Shown: positions 48,757 to 57,249 of the stretch, one piece after another
Position numbering within the stretch: position 1 is the first letter of the stretch
Layout of the letters: each line of letters opens with the position of its first letter
From: Phragmitibacter sp965284365
Lineage (GTDB): Bacteria > Verrucomicrobiota > Verrucomicrobiia > Verrucomicrobiales > Verrucomicrobiaceae
Direction: 5' to 3'
DNA: 64,000 bases
NCBI GenBank assembly: GCA_965284365.1
Contig: OZ260079.1
Coordinates: forward strand, 3,410,001-3,474,000
Program-made: the position numbers and the translations under genes
Notes under the pieces: model-generated
What the model was told of the DNA's origin: nothing
The model's input: the letters and a program-made list of their open reading frames with translations, nothing else
Databases searched by the model: none

Positions 48757-50388
48757 ATGATCCAGATCAGCCAGCTCCGCATCCCCATCACGCATACCGA
48801 AGACGACCTCTGGCAGGCCGTGTCCGCGCTGCTGCAGGTCAAGGCGGCTGCCATCCAGAAGCTCGATATCAAACAACGCGCCGTGGACGCGCGTAAGAAG
48901 TCCGAAGTCCTGTTTTGCTACACTCTGCTAGTCACCGTCGTAGACGAGGCAGCGGTGCTCGAGCGTGCCGGCAAACCGGGCCGCGTGGAAGCGGCTCCAG
49001 ATGAAGCATACCAGGAAATCCACAAGCAGATCGCCGCCGCCACTACGACATCGACCGCATCGGCCACCAAACCCACCCCCCGCGTTGTCGTCATCGGCAG
49101 CGGTCCCTGCGGGCTCTTCTGCGCCCTCCTTCTCGCACGCGCAGGCTGGAAACCTCTTCTCCTGGAGCGCGGCAAACCGGCAGGCCCCCGCGCCCGAGAC
49201 GTCACCGGCTTCTGGCGCGGACGCGCCGGTTTCAGCCCAGATTCAAATGTGCAATTCGGCGAAGGCGGCGCCGGCACCTTCTCGGACGGAAAACTCTATA
49301 CCCAGATCCGCGACCGCGAGCACAGGATTCCCTGGATCCTTAAGGAGCTGGTGAAAGCAGGCGCGCCGGATGACATTCTCGTCAAAAGCCGCCCCCACAT
49401 TGGCACGGATCGCCTCATCAAAGTCGTTCGCACCATCCGGGAAGAAATCATCGCGCTCGGCGGTGAGGTCCGCTTCGAAACCCGGGTCGCCGATGTCGTC
49501 ATCGAGAACGGCACCATGCGCGCCATCATCACCGCCAGCGGCGAGACGATCGAAGCCGACCGCTTCGTTTTCGCCATTGGCCACAGCTCTCGGGATACCT
49601 TTGAGATCCTTCACGCGCGCGGTGTCCCTTTTGAAGCAAAACCCTTCAGCGTGGGAGTGCGCATTGAGCATCCGCAATCTCTCATGGACCGCTCCCAGTT
49701 CGGCCGCTGGCATGACCATCCGAAGCTCGGCGCCGCTGCTTATAAGTTTGTCGCCCACTGCCCGACCGGTCGCGCCGCCTACAGCTTCTGCATGTGTCCC
49801 GGCGGTCTCGTCGTCGCCTCCTCCTCAGAGCCCGGCATGGTAGTCACCAATGGCATGAGCAGTTACGCGCGCGCCGAGGCAAATGCCAATGCCGGTTTCA
49901 TGGTGGACATCAAGCCCGAGGACTTTGCTGCAGGCGGCGTGTTGGGTGGCATCGCCTTTCAGCGTGAACTTGAGCGAAAAGCCTTTGTCGTCGGCGGGTC
50001 CGACTACAAGGCCCCGGCACAGTTGCTCGGTGACTTCATGCGTGGCAAGGCCAGCACCGGCCCCGGCGAAGTCGCGCCGTCTTATTTGCCCGGCGTCGTC
50101 TGGACGGATCTTCGCGAAGTCTTGCCCGATCCAGTCAGCAAGACTCTCAAAGCCGCTGTGCCACTCATCGAAAAACAACTGCGCGGATTTTCCCTCCTGG
50201 ATGCCGTCATGACCGCAGTGGAGACCCGCAGTTCATCGCCCGTACGCATCCCTCGCGATTCAGACACGCTGGAGTCCATCGGCGTCAAACACATGCTTCC
50301 CGCCGGTGAAGGCGCAGGCTACGCCGGCGGTATCATCTCTGCCGCTGTGGATGGCATGCGCGTCGCGGAGCGGCTATTGCAGAGCTAA
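48757..50388 (+). CDS. FAD-dependent dehydrogenase (COG2509-like)
   Basis: 543 residues from ATG 48757. An N-terminal domain (1-100) precedes the FAD site VVVIGSGPCGLFCALLLARAG near 112-132 with ERG at the end of strand 2. FGEGGAGTFSDGKLYTQ, FAIGHSSRDTFEIL and the C-terminal GEGAGYAGGIISAAVDG (FAD-binding end) match the family of uncharacterised dehydrogenases. Cytoplasmic flavoprotein; substrate unknown. Intact. Confidence 0.88.
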   Translation: MIQISQLRIPITHTEDDLWQAVSALLQVKAAAIQKLDIKQRAVDARKKSEVLFCYTLLVTVVDEAAVLERAGKPGRVEAAPDEAYQEIHKQIAAATTTSTASATKPTPRVVVIGSGPCGLFCALLLARAGWKPLLLERGKPAGPRARDVTGFWRGRAGFSPDSNVQFGEGGAGTFSDGKLYTQIRDREHRIPWILKELVKAGAPDDILVKSRPHIGTDRLIKVVRTIREEIIALGGEVRFETRVADVVIENGTMRAIITASGETIEADRFVFAIGHSSRDTFEILHARGVPFEAKPFSVGVRIEHPQSLMDRSQFGRWHDHPKLGAAAYKFVAHCPTGRAAYSFCMCPGGLVVASSSEPGMVVTNGMSSYARAEANANAGFMVDIKPEDFAAGGVLGGIAFQRELERKAFVVGGSDYKAPAQLLGDFMRGKASTGPGEVAPSYLPGVVWTDLREVLPDPVSKTLKAAVPLIEKQLRGFSLLDAVMTAVETRSSSPVRIPRDSDTLESIGVKHMLPAGEGAGYAGGIISAAVDGMRVAERLLQS

Positions 50389-50413
50389 CAGAAGCGCCTC
50401 TGTCGCCGTGCTC

Positions 50414-51679
50414 TTAAACCGACGTCGGGCACGAAACCGCGACCTGTCCCTCAGGCAACACCCCATAGCGCTCAAACACGCGCACATACTGCTGCACGAA
50501 CTGTTTGATAGTGAATTCTTCCATGCTCGGCTTTGCATTCGACCGCAGCCGCTCGACCAATTCCGGATCACTCTGCAACTGCGAAAAAAGCGCGGTCAGA
50601 TGCTCCTTGTTGAGCGGATCAAACGTGTAGCCATTCACGTGATTCTGCACCAGTTCATGAGCCCCGCAGCGGTTTGACACTAGCACCGGCGCGCCTGCGC
50701 TCAGTGCTTCATTCACCGTCATGCCCCATTGATCATACAAACTCGGCAGCAGCACCGCCGTGCTCAAGCGGCAGGCGCGAGGCACAAGATGATAGGGGAG
50801 CCAAGGCCGGAGCTTCACGTCACCGCCCAGTCTCAACTCCTCAATGCGCGCTTTCAGACTGCTTTCCAGCGGCCCCTGTCCACATATCACCAGTGCATGC
50901 CCAGCACTCGGTCCCCCATCGTCATCCGCTAACGCCCGCTTCTTCAGTGTCGCAAACGCTTCCAGCACCATGGGAATGTTCTTCTTCTCCACGAACCTCG
51001 CAGGCAGAAAGAAAAAAGGCCGCCCCCCCTCAATACCCAGATGCTCACGAATGACATCATCTTGTGAGGCATCATTCGCCGCCTTCGCGATGCCTTCATT
51101 GTCCACCACGTTCCACGCTCCCCTATAAACAGGCTTCCTGGCGCCTCCGAGAAAATGGGTGTAATCCTGGCACTCCCGGCCCGGCACCATGAAGAAGGTG
51201 TACCGCGCCGTCACCAGACTCTTGGCCAGTTCCAGCCAGATGTTCTTCGCAAAGCTCTCCGCGTCGTTGAAGCGGGAGTCATGCATCACGCCTACTTTGC
51301 CGAGATTAAAATAGGATAGGAACCGGCAAAACATACTCTCCGGCCGGTCATAACCACCCACAAACGTGATCTTCGGTCGGTACTTTACAAAGAAGCCAAT
51401 TAACTTCGCGAAGATGCCCGGCAGACTGGGATGCAGAAACGAACGCAGCCCCAGCCCATGAAATTCTGGAGTCAGGATGTGCAACGGCGTATCATATTGC
51501 TTCTGCAGTTCACCTTGATCCCATTGATACGTGGACCAGCCTGCCCCGATCAGAATGACCCGCAATTCGATATGCTCCTGCCAACCACGCGCAGCCAACT
51601 CCCGTTGCAACGCGTTTACCCGGAACGCCAGGTAAGGCGTATGGCTGTCGAAGAGAATAGCGACACACTGGCGTTTCAT
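50414..51679 (-). CDS. Glycosyltransferase family 4 type, exopolysaccharide cluster
   Basis: 421 residues, GT-B fold. Features: FRVNALQRELAARGW at the N-terminus, the acceptor-domain GGYDRPESMF, then the donor domain with RFVEKKNIPMVLEAF, VICGQGPLESSLK and the EX7E-like YDQWGMTVNEALSAGAPVLVSNRCG. Transfers a sugar from a nucleotide donor during repeat-unit assembly. Last gene of the cluster; the next gene upstream ends seven bases before it. Confidence 0.88.
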   Translation of the reverse strand: MKRQCVAILFDSHTPYLAFRVNALQRELAARGWQEHIELRVILIGAGWSTYQWDQGELQKQYDTPLHILTPEFHGLGLRSFLHPSLPGIFAKLIGFFVKYRPKITFVGGYDRPESMFCRFLSYFNLGKVGVMHDSRFNDAESFAKNIWLELAKSLVTARYTFFMVPGRECQDYTHFLGGARKPVYRGAWNVVDNEGIAKAANDASQDDVIREHLGIEGGRPFFFLPARFVEKKNIPMVLEAFATLKKRALADDDGGPSAGHALVICGQGPLESSLKARIEELRLGGDVKLRPWLPYHLVPRACRLSTAVLLPSLYDQWGMTVNEALSAGAPVLVSNRCGAHELVQNHVNGYTFDPLNKEHLTALFSQLQSDPELVERLRSNAKPSMEEFTIKQFVQQYVRVFERYGVLPEGQVAVSCPTSV

Positions 51680-51685
51680 GCGTGC

Positions 51686-52984
51686 TCAGGTAAGAACAGG
51701 CTCCGGGGCCTGTTTTTGGATCTTGTCAGGAATCACCAAGCTAAGCAACTCTCCCATGGCTGCGTCCAGGCGTTCGCGATTGTGGCGTTGATGGTAGGCG
51801 TCAAAGCGCCGCTCTTGCTTGGTGCCATCCCAGTTCGTGCCGTTGATGGCGTGCTCGATCGCTTCGCAGCAGGCGGCCGCATCTCCCTGCGGTATGGTCA
51901 GTCCCAGTGCATAGGTTTCCGTGCGGGTACCGATGCATCCATATCTCGTGCTCACCACGGGCTTTTGCAGCAGCGCGGCTTTCGTCAGCACATTGCTGCT
52001 TCCAAGGAAGTCATGATACGCGGTGAAGAGCACATCAAACGTGTCCATCACCCCATTGAATCCGGAGCCATCTGGTATTGGCGCCAGCTTCTCCTGGAAG
52101 AGCACATTCCCATTTGGATCGCCTGACTTTGAGCTATCCATGTTGCGCTGAAAGAGCTCTTTTTCCTCAGGAGAGAATTCCCAGAAATTAAGCCCCCCGG
52201 CAAAGACAAAGAGCCATGGCTTCCCAGCCTTTTTGGCCAGTTCTGCTGCCCGCAACATCGTCACCACGCCTTTGCGTTTCTCCAGGCCGATGAGGCCGAT
52301 CACTTTGCGGCCCTTCGCCACGCGTCGGATCTCCGTCGCAAAAGCTTGTTGAGGATCGGGAGCCGATTCATCCGTGATGTCTGGAAACTCGATGACCGGC
52401 TTGCCGAATACCTTGGCGAACACCGGTTCCAGGGTTTCATCCAGCACACTGATCGCTGCGCACGATGGCGACTTCAGCAGATCATCGCCCTTGGACCATC
52501 CACGCATCGCGGCCTTCATTCCGGGCGATTCTCGCTGTAGCAAATGGTAAGGCCGGAAGTACAAACCCGCCCAGGGGCAGCGTAACCCGCTTTGCGCCCA
52601 GCCTTCTGTGAGTGAGGCCCGCAGGTAATCATCCAGCCACGGCAGAAAAAGAAATGCGGCAGGCCGTCCGGCAGCCTCTTCCGCCTTCCGCAAAGCGGTC
52701 AGAGTCGCTTGCCAGCGCTGCCGCGTAGTGATCGGATCATGCGGCAACCGCTTCAGCAAGGGAGAGCGTTTCGGCTCCTTGAGTTCCGCCGTAAAAAGCT
52801 TCGCTCCATCCGCATCCCGCCATCCGCTGCTATCCACGGCAGCCTGGATGCGTTCCGGCTTCGGACACAGCGCCGCCACGTCCGCGCCGTTGCGTTGCAG
52901 CGACAGCACAAACTCTCGGAAGTAGGTCTCACGATGCCCGATCCACTGGGGATCAGCCAAGGCGATTAACGGGCGGTGGGGCAT
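51686..52984 (-). CDS. Glycosyltransferase-like protein
   Basis: 432 residues from ATG 52984, which overlaps the end of the polymerase gene by 32 bp; a longer frame upstream would overlap more. RETYFREFVLSLQRNGADVAALCP resembles the GT-B N-terminal fold; the C-terminal half has GLIGLEKRKGVVTMLRAAELAKKAGKPW, the donor-domain start seen in GT4-like enzymes, and LGSSNVLTKAALLQKPVVSTRYG in place of the usual EX7E. Sugar donor unknown. Confidence 0.75.
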   Translation of the reverse strand: MPHRPLIALADPQWIGHRETYFREFVLSLQRNGADVAALCPKPERIQAAVDSSGWRDADGAKLFTAELKEPKRSPLLKRLPHDPITTRQRWQATLTALRKAEEAAGRPAAFLFLPWLDDYLRASLTEGWAQSGLRCPWAGLYFRPYHLLQRESPGMKAAMRGWSKGDDLLKSPSCAAISVLDETLEPVFAKVFGKPVIEFPDITDESAPDPQQAFATEIRRVAKGRKVIGLIGLEKRKGVVTMLRAAELAKKAGKPWLFVFAGGLNFWEFSPEEKELFQRNMDSSKSGDPNGNVLFQEKLAPIPDGSGFNGVMDTFDVLFTAYHDFLGSSNVLTKAALLQKPVVSTRYGCIGTRTETYALGLTIPQGDAAACCEAIEHAINGTNWDGTKQERRFDAYHQRHNRERLDAAMGELLSLVIPDKIQKQAPEPVLT

Positions 52985-54296
52985 AATGATGGGAGAAGGG
53001 AGTGGCGTGGGAGGAAGCCCACGGCTCAGCCTGAGCACGGGCATAGAGGAAGAACTGTGGCAGCGCAGCGCAGAGCCCCAGGATCTGCGCACTGAAACGT
53101 TCGCCAAAGGGATTGGCCGTCAGAGTCTGACTGAAATAACAAAGGCCCACGATCATCGGCAGAAATCCCATTTCAGGCGGCGCGGAGTTGAGCCGCAGTG
53201 ATGCCTTCGCACCTGCGATGCCCATGACAGTCAGCCAGCCGAAAAGAAAGAGGTAACAAGCGACTGCATAGAATCCCCCCGTGAAAAGCGAGTAGGTCCA
53301 CACCGAGTGTCCCGGCACCCAGTGGTCGGAGTCGATGATCTCAATGTCTCCGTATACCTTGAGCAGTTCAGGAAAGTACGTGCGGTCCCACCAGTAGGTT
53401 GCCCCCAGACCCTTCCCATAGACAAACCGCACCGGATCTTCCTCCAGCAGATCCCACATCACCTTCGCTTCCGCGGCGCGCGTCAGATAAGTGACTTCCT
53501 GCTTTGTTTTGCCGCCGCCATCGTTGAAGAGCCGGTCAAACCACCGCTCGAACACGATCGGCTGCACCAGGCAAAGTGCCGCCATGCTCAGCACGATCAC
53601 GATCGTTCCGATCCCGAAGTGCCGCGTTTTCTTCGCGAAGTCTTTTGTCGTCCACGCGCCTGCAAGCAGCATGATGAAGAATCCCACGCCCGCCGCCATC
53701 GCTGCAAAAATGAGCGTGAGGATGTAGGACCGCGTCACGCTGATCATCACCGACACCAGCGCCATCGCGCCGCCACACACCCACAGCATGTTCAGTTTTT
53801 TCCCGAGGATCGCCGAAGCCACCGCCACAGAGAACAGCAGCGGGATGGCCGGACTCAGCATCTCAAAGCGCACCTGCTCGATAGGGATGCCCTGGATGTA
53901 AACCGCATGGATAAACCGGAAAACTACTGAAACCATCCCCGCGTAGATTAACGGTTTTATAACCTGTTCCGCAGTGTAGCTCCGCAGATGCATCGCCTGC
54001 CCGATGATGATCCCCATGCCGCATAGCAGCGGTGGAAGCACACAGCGCAGATATTGTGAGGGCGGCACATGCGCTTCCACCATCACCACTGCGGTCGAAG
54101 CTAGATAGACCCACCAGAGAAGTGTTAGCAACCGTACGGGCTTTGTCGAAAATGCCGTCGGCGTCGTGGCGATCATGATCGCGCCTGACCCCAGCGCCGC
54201 CGCCAGGAAAAGGTACTGGATCGGATTGCCACCTTCCTCTCCGCGGAAGTCACACGCGAAGGCGCAGCAGAAAACCCAGTAGAGCGCGTAAAACAT
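52953..54296 (-). CDS. O-antigen ligase/polymerase (Wzy-like)
   Basis: 447 residues, about twelve hydrophobic spans and one large loop (about 240-335; YLTRAAEAKVMWDLLEEDPVRFVYGKGLGATYWW) that is the periplasmic catalytic loop of the family. The ends have charged and aromatic residues (YGKGLG, HSVWTYSLFTGGFY). Polymerises repeat units exported by the flippase. Sits between flippase and glycosyltransferase. Confidence 0.82.
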   Translation of the reverse strand: MFYALYWVFCCAFACDFRGEEGGNPIQYLFLAAALGSGAIMIATTPTAFSTKPVRLLTLLWWVYLASTAVVMVEAHVPPSQYLRCVLPPLLCGMGIIIGQAMHLRSYTAEQVIKPLIYAGMVSVVFRFIHAVYIQGIPIEQVRFEMLSPAIPLLFSVAVASAILGKKLNMLWVCGGAMALVSVMISVTRSYILTLIFAAMAAGVGFFIMLLAGAWTTKDFAKKTRHFGIGTIVIVLSMAALCLVQPIVFERWFDRLFNDGGGKTKQEVTYLTRAAEAKVMWDLLEEDPVRFVYGKGLGATYWWDRTYFPELLKVYGDIEIIDSDHWVPGHSVWTYSLFTGGFYAVACYLFLFGWLTVMGIAGAKASLRLNSAPPEMGFLPMIVGLCYFSQTLTANPFGERFSAQILGLCAALPQFFLYARAQAEPWASSHATPFSHHYAPPPVNRLG

Positions 54297-54327
54297 GGCG
54301 GCGAAGGCTCAACTCGATGCGTTGACT

Positions 54328-55716
54328 TCAGGCATTTGATGCCAGGGTGATTTCGGCTTCCGTTTGCGGCAGGCCCACGGCCGCCTGCGAGCGGAATTGC
54401 CGCAGACGCGTCTGGAGTAGCATGGGGAAAATCCATAGCGAGCCCACTGCCAGCACCAGTACGATGCTCCAGACCAAGCCGTCGACTCCAGACCATTGAA
54501 CCGCCACCCATCCGGCCAGCAGGCCGACCACGGCCTCGATCACCGATACCACCGCCGGCGTCACGATCACGCCCAGCGCGGTCAGGAGAATGTAGTTCAC
54601 GTGATTCCAGATCTGCATCGCATGGCACACGGCGAAGGCGATCAGCACCGAGTGCGCGATGTGCGCTTCATCTCCCAGCCACTTCTGCATCACCCACATG
54701 CCGGCTACCGCGAAGACACCGATTACGATCAGCGAGTGTGCTCCCGCGATGGCCCAAAGCCGTTTCCTGGCCGTGTTGAACCAGGTGAAGTCCCTGCGAT
54801 GCAGCGCATCCATCAGAGCTGGCCACATGGGTGCTGTGAACATCGCGATGAAGCCACCCAGCATGGTGTGCATCTGGTTGATCACCGCGATCGTTGCCGC
54901 GCCCGCAGGTCCGGCGAAGTGGGAAGCAATGAGCTTCGTGCCTTCCCGCTGTAGCATGGGCGCCAGAGATTGCGCGGTCGTGAAAGCCAGACCGTCGCTC
55001 ACCAGCTCCTTGGCCTTCTTGGGGCAAAAGCGCAGCCGCCCGCTCAGCAGATAGCGCCGCTTCCCCGCGAACATGATGAGCCCGTTCATCGTGCGGCAGA
55101 GAGCTTGCATACCGAGAATGGAGATCATGAGGAAAAGGACCGTAGGCCAGCGGTGAATACCAAAGATGAGCAGCGCACCTCCCAGGAAATTGCCAGCCGC
55201 CCCCCAGAGGTTCAGCACATGCATTTCCTGATAAGCAGCCTGCGTACGTTCCGCCACCCCAAGTGTAATGTCCAGAAAAACTAATATTACTAGAAATGGA
55301 ACACAGGAGTGAATGACCTCCTGATAGGGGGCAAACTCCTTCCCAAAGAGGGTCGTCGCGGATAATCCTTCCAGCAGCCCATATACCAGAGCCGCCGCGA
55401 TCAGTCCGGCTCCTGTCAGCAGAACCAGTGCGGTGAAGACGTAGCTCCGTTCGCTGTCCAGATCACCTTCGGCCTGGGATTTTGCCACGGCTCGAGTTAA
55501 TCCCGGGCCAACGCCGATCCCTGTCAGATGCAGGAAAGCGGGCGCTGCGCTCAGCGCCGCATACACGCCAAAGAGCTTGAACCCAAGCGCATGCATCGCC
55601 AGCGGCAGCGCCACAATTTGCAGCAGGATCGTCCCCAGTTTTGAAACCAGGGATGTCCCCACAGCCAGCGCCACACGGATTCCCCGGCGTTTCGCGTGGC
55701 TGTTCTCGGGAGTCAT
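54328..55716 (-). CDS. Polysaccharide flippase (Wzx/MOP family)
   Basis: 462 residues from ATG 55716; a GTG 14 codons earlier (55758) is also open. About twelve spans. VALAVGTSLVSKLGTILLQIVALPLAMHALG and VYAALSAAPAFLHLTGIGVGPGLTRAVAK are the N-terminal signature of the multidrug/oligosaccharidyl-lipid/polysaccharide exporters. Moves lipid-linked units across the inner membrane. Confidence 0.85.
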   Translation of the reverse strand: MTPENSHAKRRGIRVALAVGTSLVSKLGTILLQIVALPLAMHALGFKLFGVYAALSAAPAFLHLTGIGVGPGLTRAVAKSQAEGDLDSERSYVFTALVLLTGAGLIAAALVYGLLEGLSATTLFGKEFAPYQEVIHSCVPFLVILVFLDITLGVAERTQAAYQEMHVLNLWGAAGNFLGGALLIFGIHRWPTVLFLMISILGMQALCRTMNGLIMFAGKRRYLLSGRLRFCPKKAKELVSDGLAFTTAQSLAPMLQREGTKLIASHFAGPAGAATIAVINQMHTMLGGFIAMFTAPMWPALMDALHRRDFTWFNTARKRLWAIAGAHSLIVIGVFAVAGMWVMQKWLGDEAHIAHSVLIAFAVCHAMQIWNHVNYILLTALGVIVTPAVVSVIEAVVGLLAGWVAVQWSGVDGLVWSIVLVLAVGSLWIFPMLLQTRLRQFRSQAAVGLPQTEAEITLASNA

Positions 55717-55758
55717 GTAAAAGGGGACCTGGGCGGCGGGACGCTGCCTGCCGATCAC

Positions 55759-57249
55759 TCAGTAGGCGTTGTCCCGCTTGAACATCGTGGAGAGCATGAT
55801 TTGGATATCCAGACCAAGGCTCCAGTTCTCAATGTAGAATAAATCATACTGCACGCGTTCTGCCAAATCGGTATTGCCGCGCAGACCATTCACCTGCGCC
55901 CAGCCTGTCATGCCCGGCTTGATGTTGTGGCGTGCATTGTAGTGCGGGATGGAATCCTTGAAGGTCATGATCAACTCTGGGCGCTCCGGACGGGGACCCA
56001 CCAGGCTCATATCGCCCATCAGCACGTTCCAGAACTGAGGCAGTTCATCGATGTTCCATTTGCGCATGAAGGCGCCCACTTTCAGGCAACGAGGGTCGTT
56101 CTTCTCCGCCCAGCGAGCGCCCGCCACTTCGGAGTCCATTTTCATGCTGCGCAGCTTGAAGATGGTGAAATGCTTACCATCGCGCCCGAGGCGGCGTTGA
56201 CGGTAGAGGATGGGCCCGGGGGACTCACGGCGGATCATCATGCCGAAGATTATAAAGATTGGCACCGAGATCAGCAGGCCGAAGAGAGCGCCTGCGACAT
56301 CCAGAGCGCGCTTGCAAATCGTGTTCACTGGCGAATGCAGAGGCAGGCGGGAAATGCCCAGGACCGGCACGCCGGACACATGCTCCAGATGCAGGCCGGA
56401 CACCAGGATCTGGAAGCCCGAAGGAATCATTTTAAAGTCCACCATGTCCATCTCACAGGCATTGGAGAGAGCTACCAAGTCTTCGCCACCTACTTGCAGA
56501 TCGGCCACGATGACGGTATCCACATCATACTTGCGGAAAATTTCGCTCAGCGGCATGTCCACATCAAATGTGCGCATATGTGCGGGCGGATTCAGTTCAA
56601 AACCTTTGCTGCCCGGCGCGGGGATCACGCCCATCACTTCGTTTAGTTGGCGGCTGTCGCCTTTGACATGCCCATATAGATTCTGGGAGGTTTGGTTCCA
56701 GCCCACCATCAGGATGTGCTTCTTCAGCACGCTCAGGTGTTTGGACTTCACACCAATTTTGAGCAGGGCATACCGCCACGCGCCGACGGTGGTGAGCATG
56801 AGGGTGAAAGCGAGCACGCAATACACGCGGCTGATGGCGGGCTCGAAACGAAGGATCAAGGATGCCGCCAGATAAATGAGCAACCAAAGGCCTGCACCAC
56901 GCAGCAAGGTCGAAAACACCCGGCGATGCGAGAGAATCGCTTCGCGGGAGTAAAAGCCTTGATTCAAAAGGATGACTCCCATGGTGAAGAGACCCAGCAC
57001 CAAGTGACCCGTGTAGGCATCGATGGGATGCTTCACATCATAGTATCCATACTCCTGCAACGGCGAGTAGAAGCGCAGCAGGAAAGCTCCCACCAGGCTG
57101 GCGGTAACGAGCAACATGTCCACCGCGAAGATCATGCAGACCAGGCTATGCGCCTCTGCTTTGAAACTCGCCCGTGCGGGAGCGGTATAGACGGTTGCAG
57201 CAGGACTGACGCGGGGAATGGGCGCGCTCGCGGTGATTGTCGGAGTCAT
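55759..57249 (-). CDS. Undecaprenyl-phosphate sugar phosphotransferase (priming enzyme)
   Basis: 496 residues, WbaP/WcaJ family. Five membrane spans in the first half with a CoA-binding-like region near 190-290, then one span (KRALDVAGALFGLLISVPIFIIFG) and the catalytic domain: FKLRSMKMDSE, LPQFWNVLMGDMSLVGPRPERPE and KPGMTGWAQVNGLRG. Loads the first sugar phosphate on the lipid carrier. Its start overlaps the stop of the copolymerase gene. Confidence 0.93.
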   Translation of the reverse strand: MTPTITASAPIPRVSPAATVYTAPARASFKAEAHSLVCMIFAVDMLLVTASLVGAFLLRFYSPLQEYGYYDVKHPIDAYTGHLVLGLFTMGVILLNQGFYSREAILSHRRVFSTLLRGAGLWLLIYLAASLILRFEPAISRVYCVLAFTLMLTTVGAWRYALLKIGVKSKHLSVLKKHILMVGWNQTSQNLYGHVKGDSRQLNEVMGVIPAPGSKGFELNPPAHMRTFDVDMPLSEIFRKYDVDTVIVADLQVGGEDLVALSNACEMDMVDFKMIPSGFQILVSGLHLEHVSGVPVLGISRLPLHSPVNTICKRALDVAGALFGLLISVPIFIIFGMMIRRESPGPILYRQRRLGRDGKHFTIFKLRSMKMDSEVAGARWAEKNDPRCLKVGAFMRKWNIDELPQFWNVLMGDMSLVGPRPERPELIMTFKDSIPHYNARHNIKPGMTGWAQVNGLRGNTDLAERVQYDLFYIENWSLGLDIQIMLSTMFKRDNAY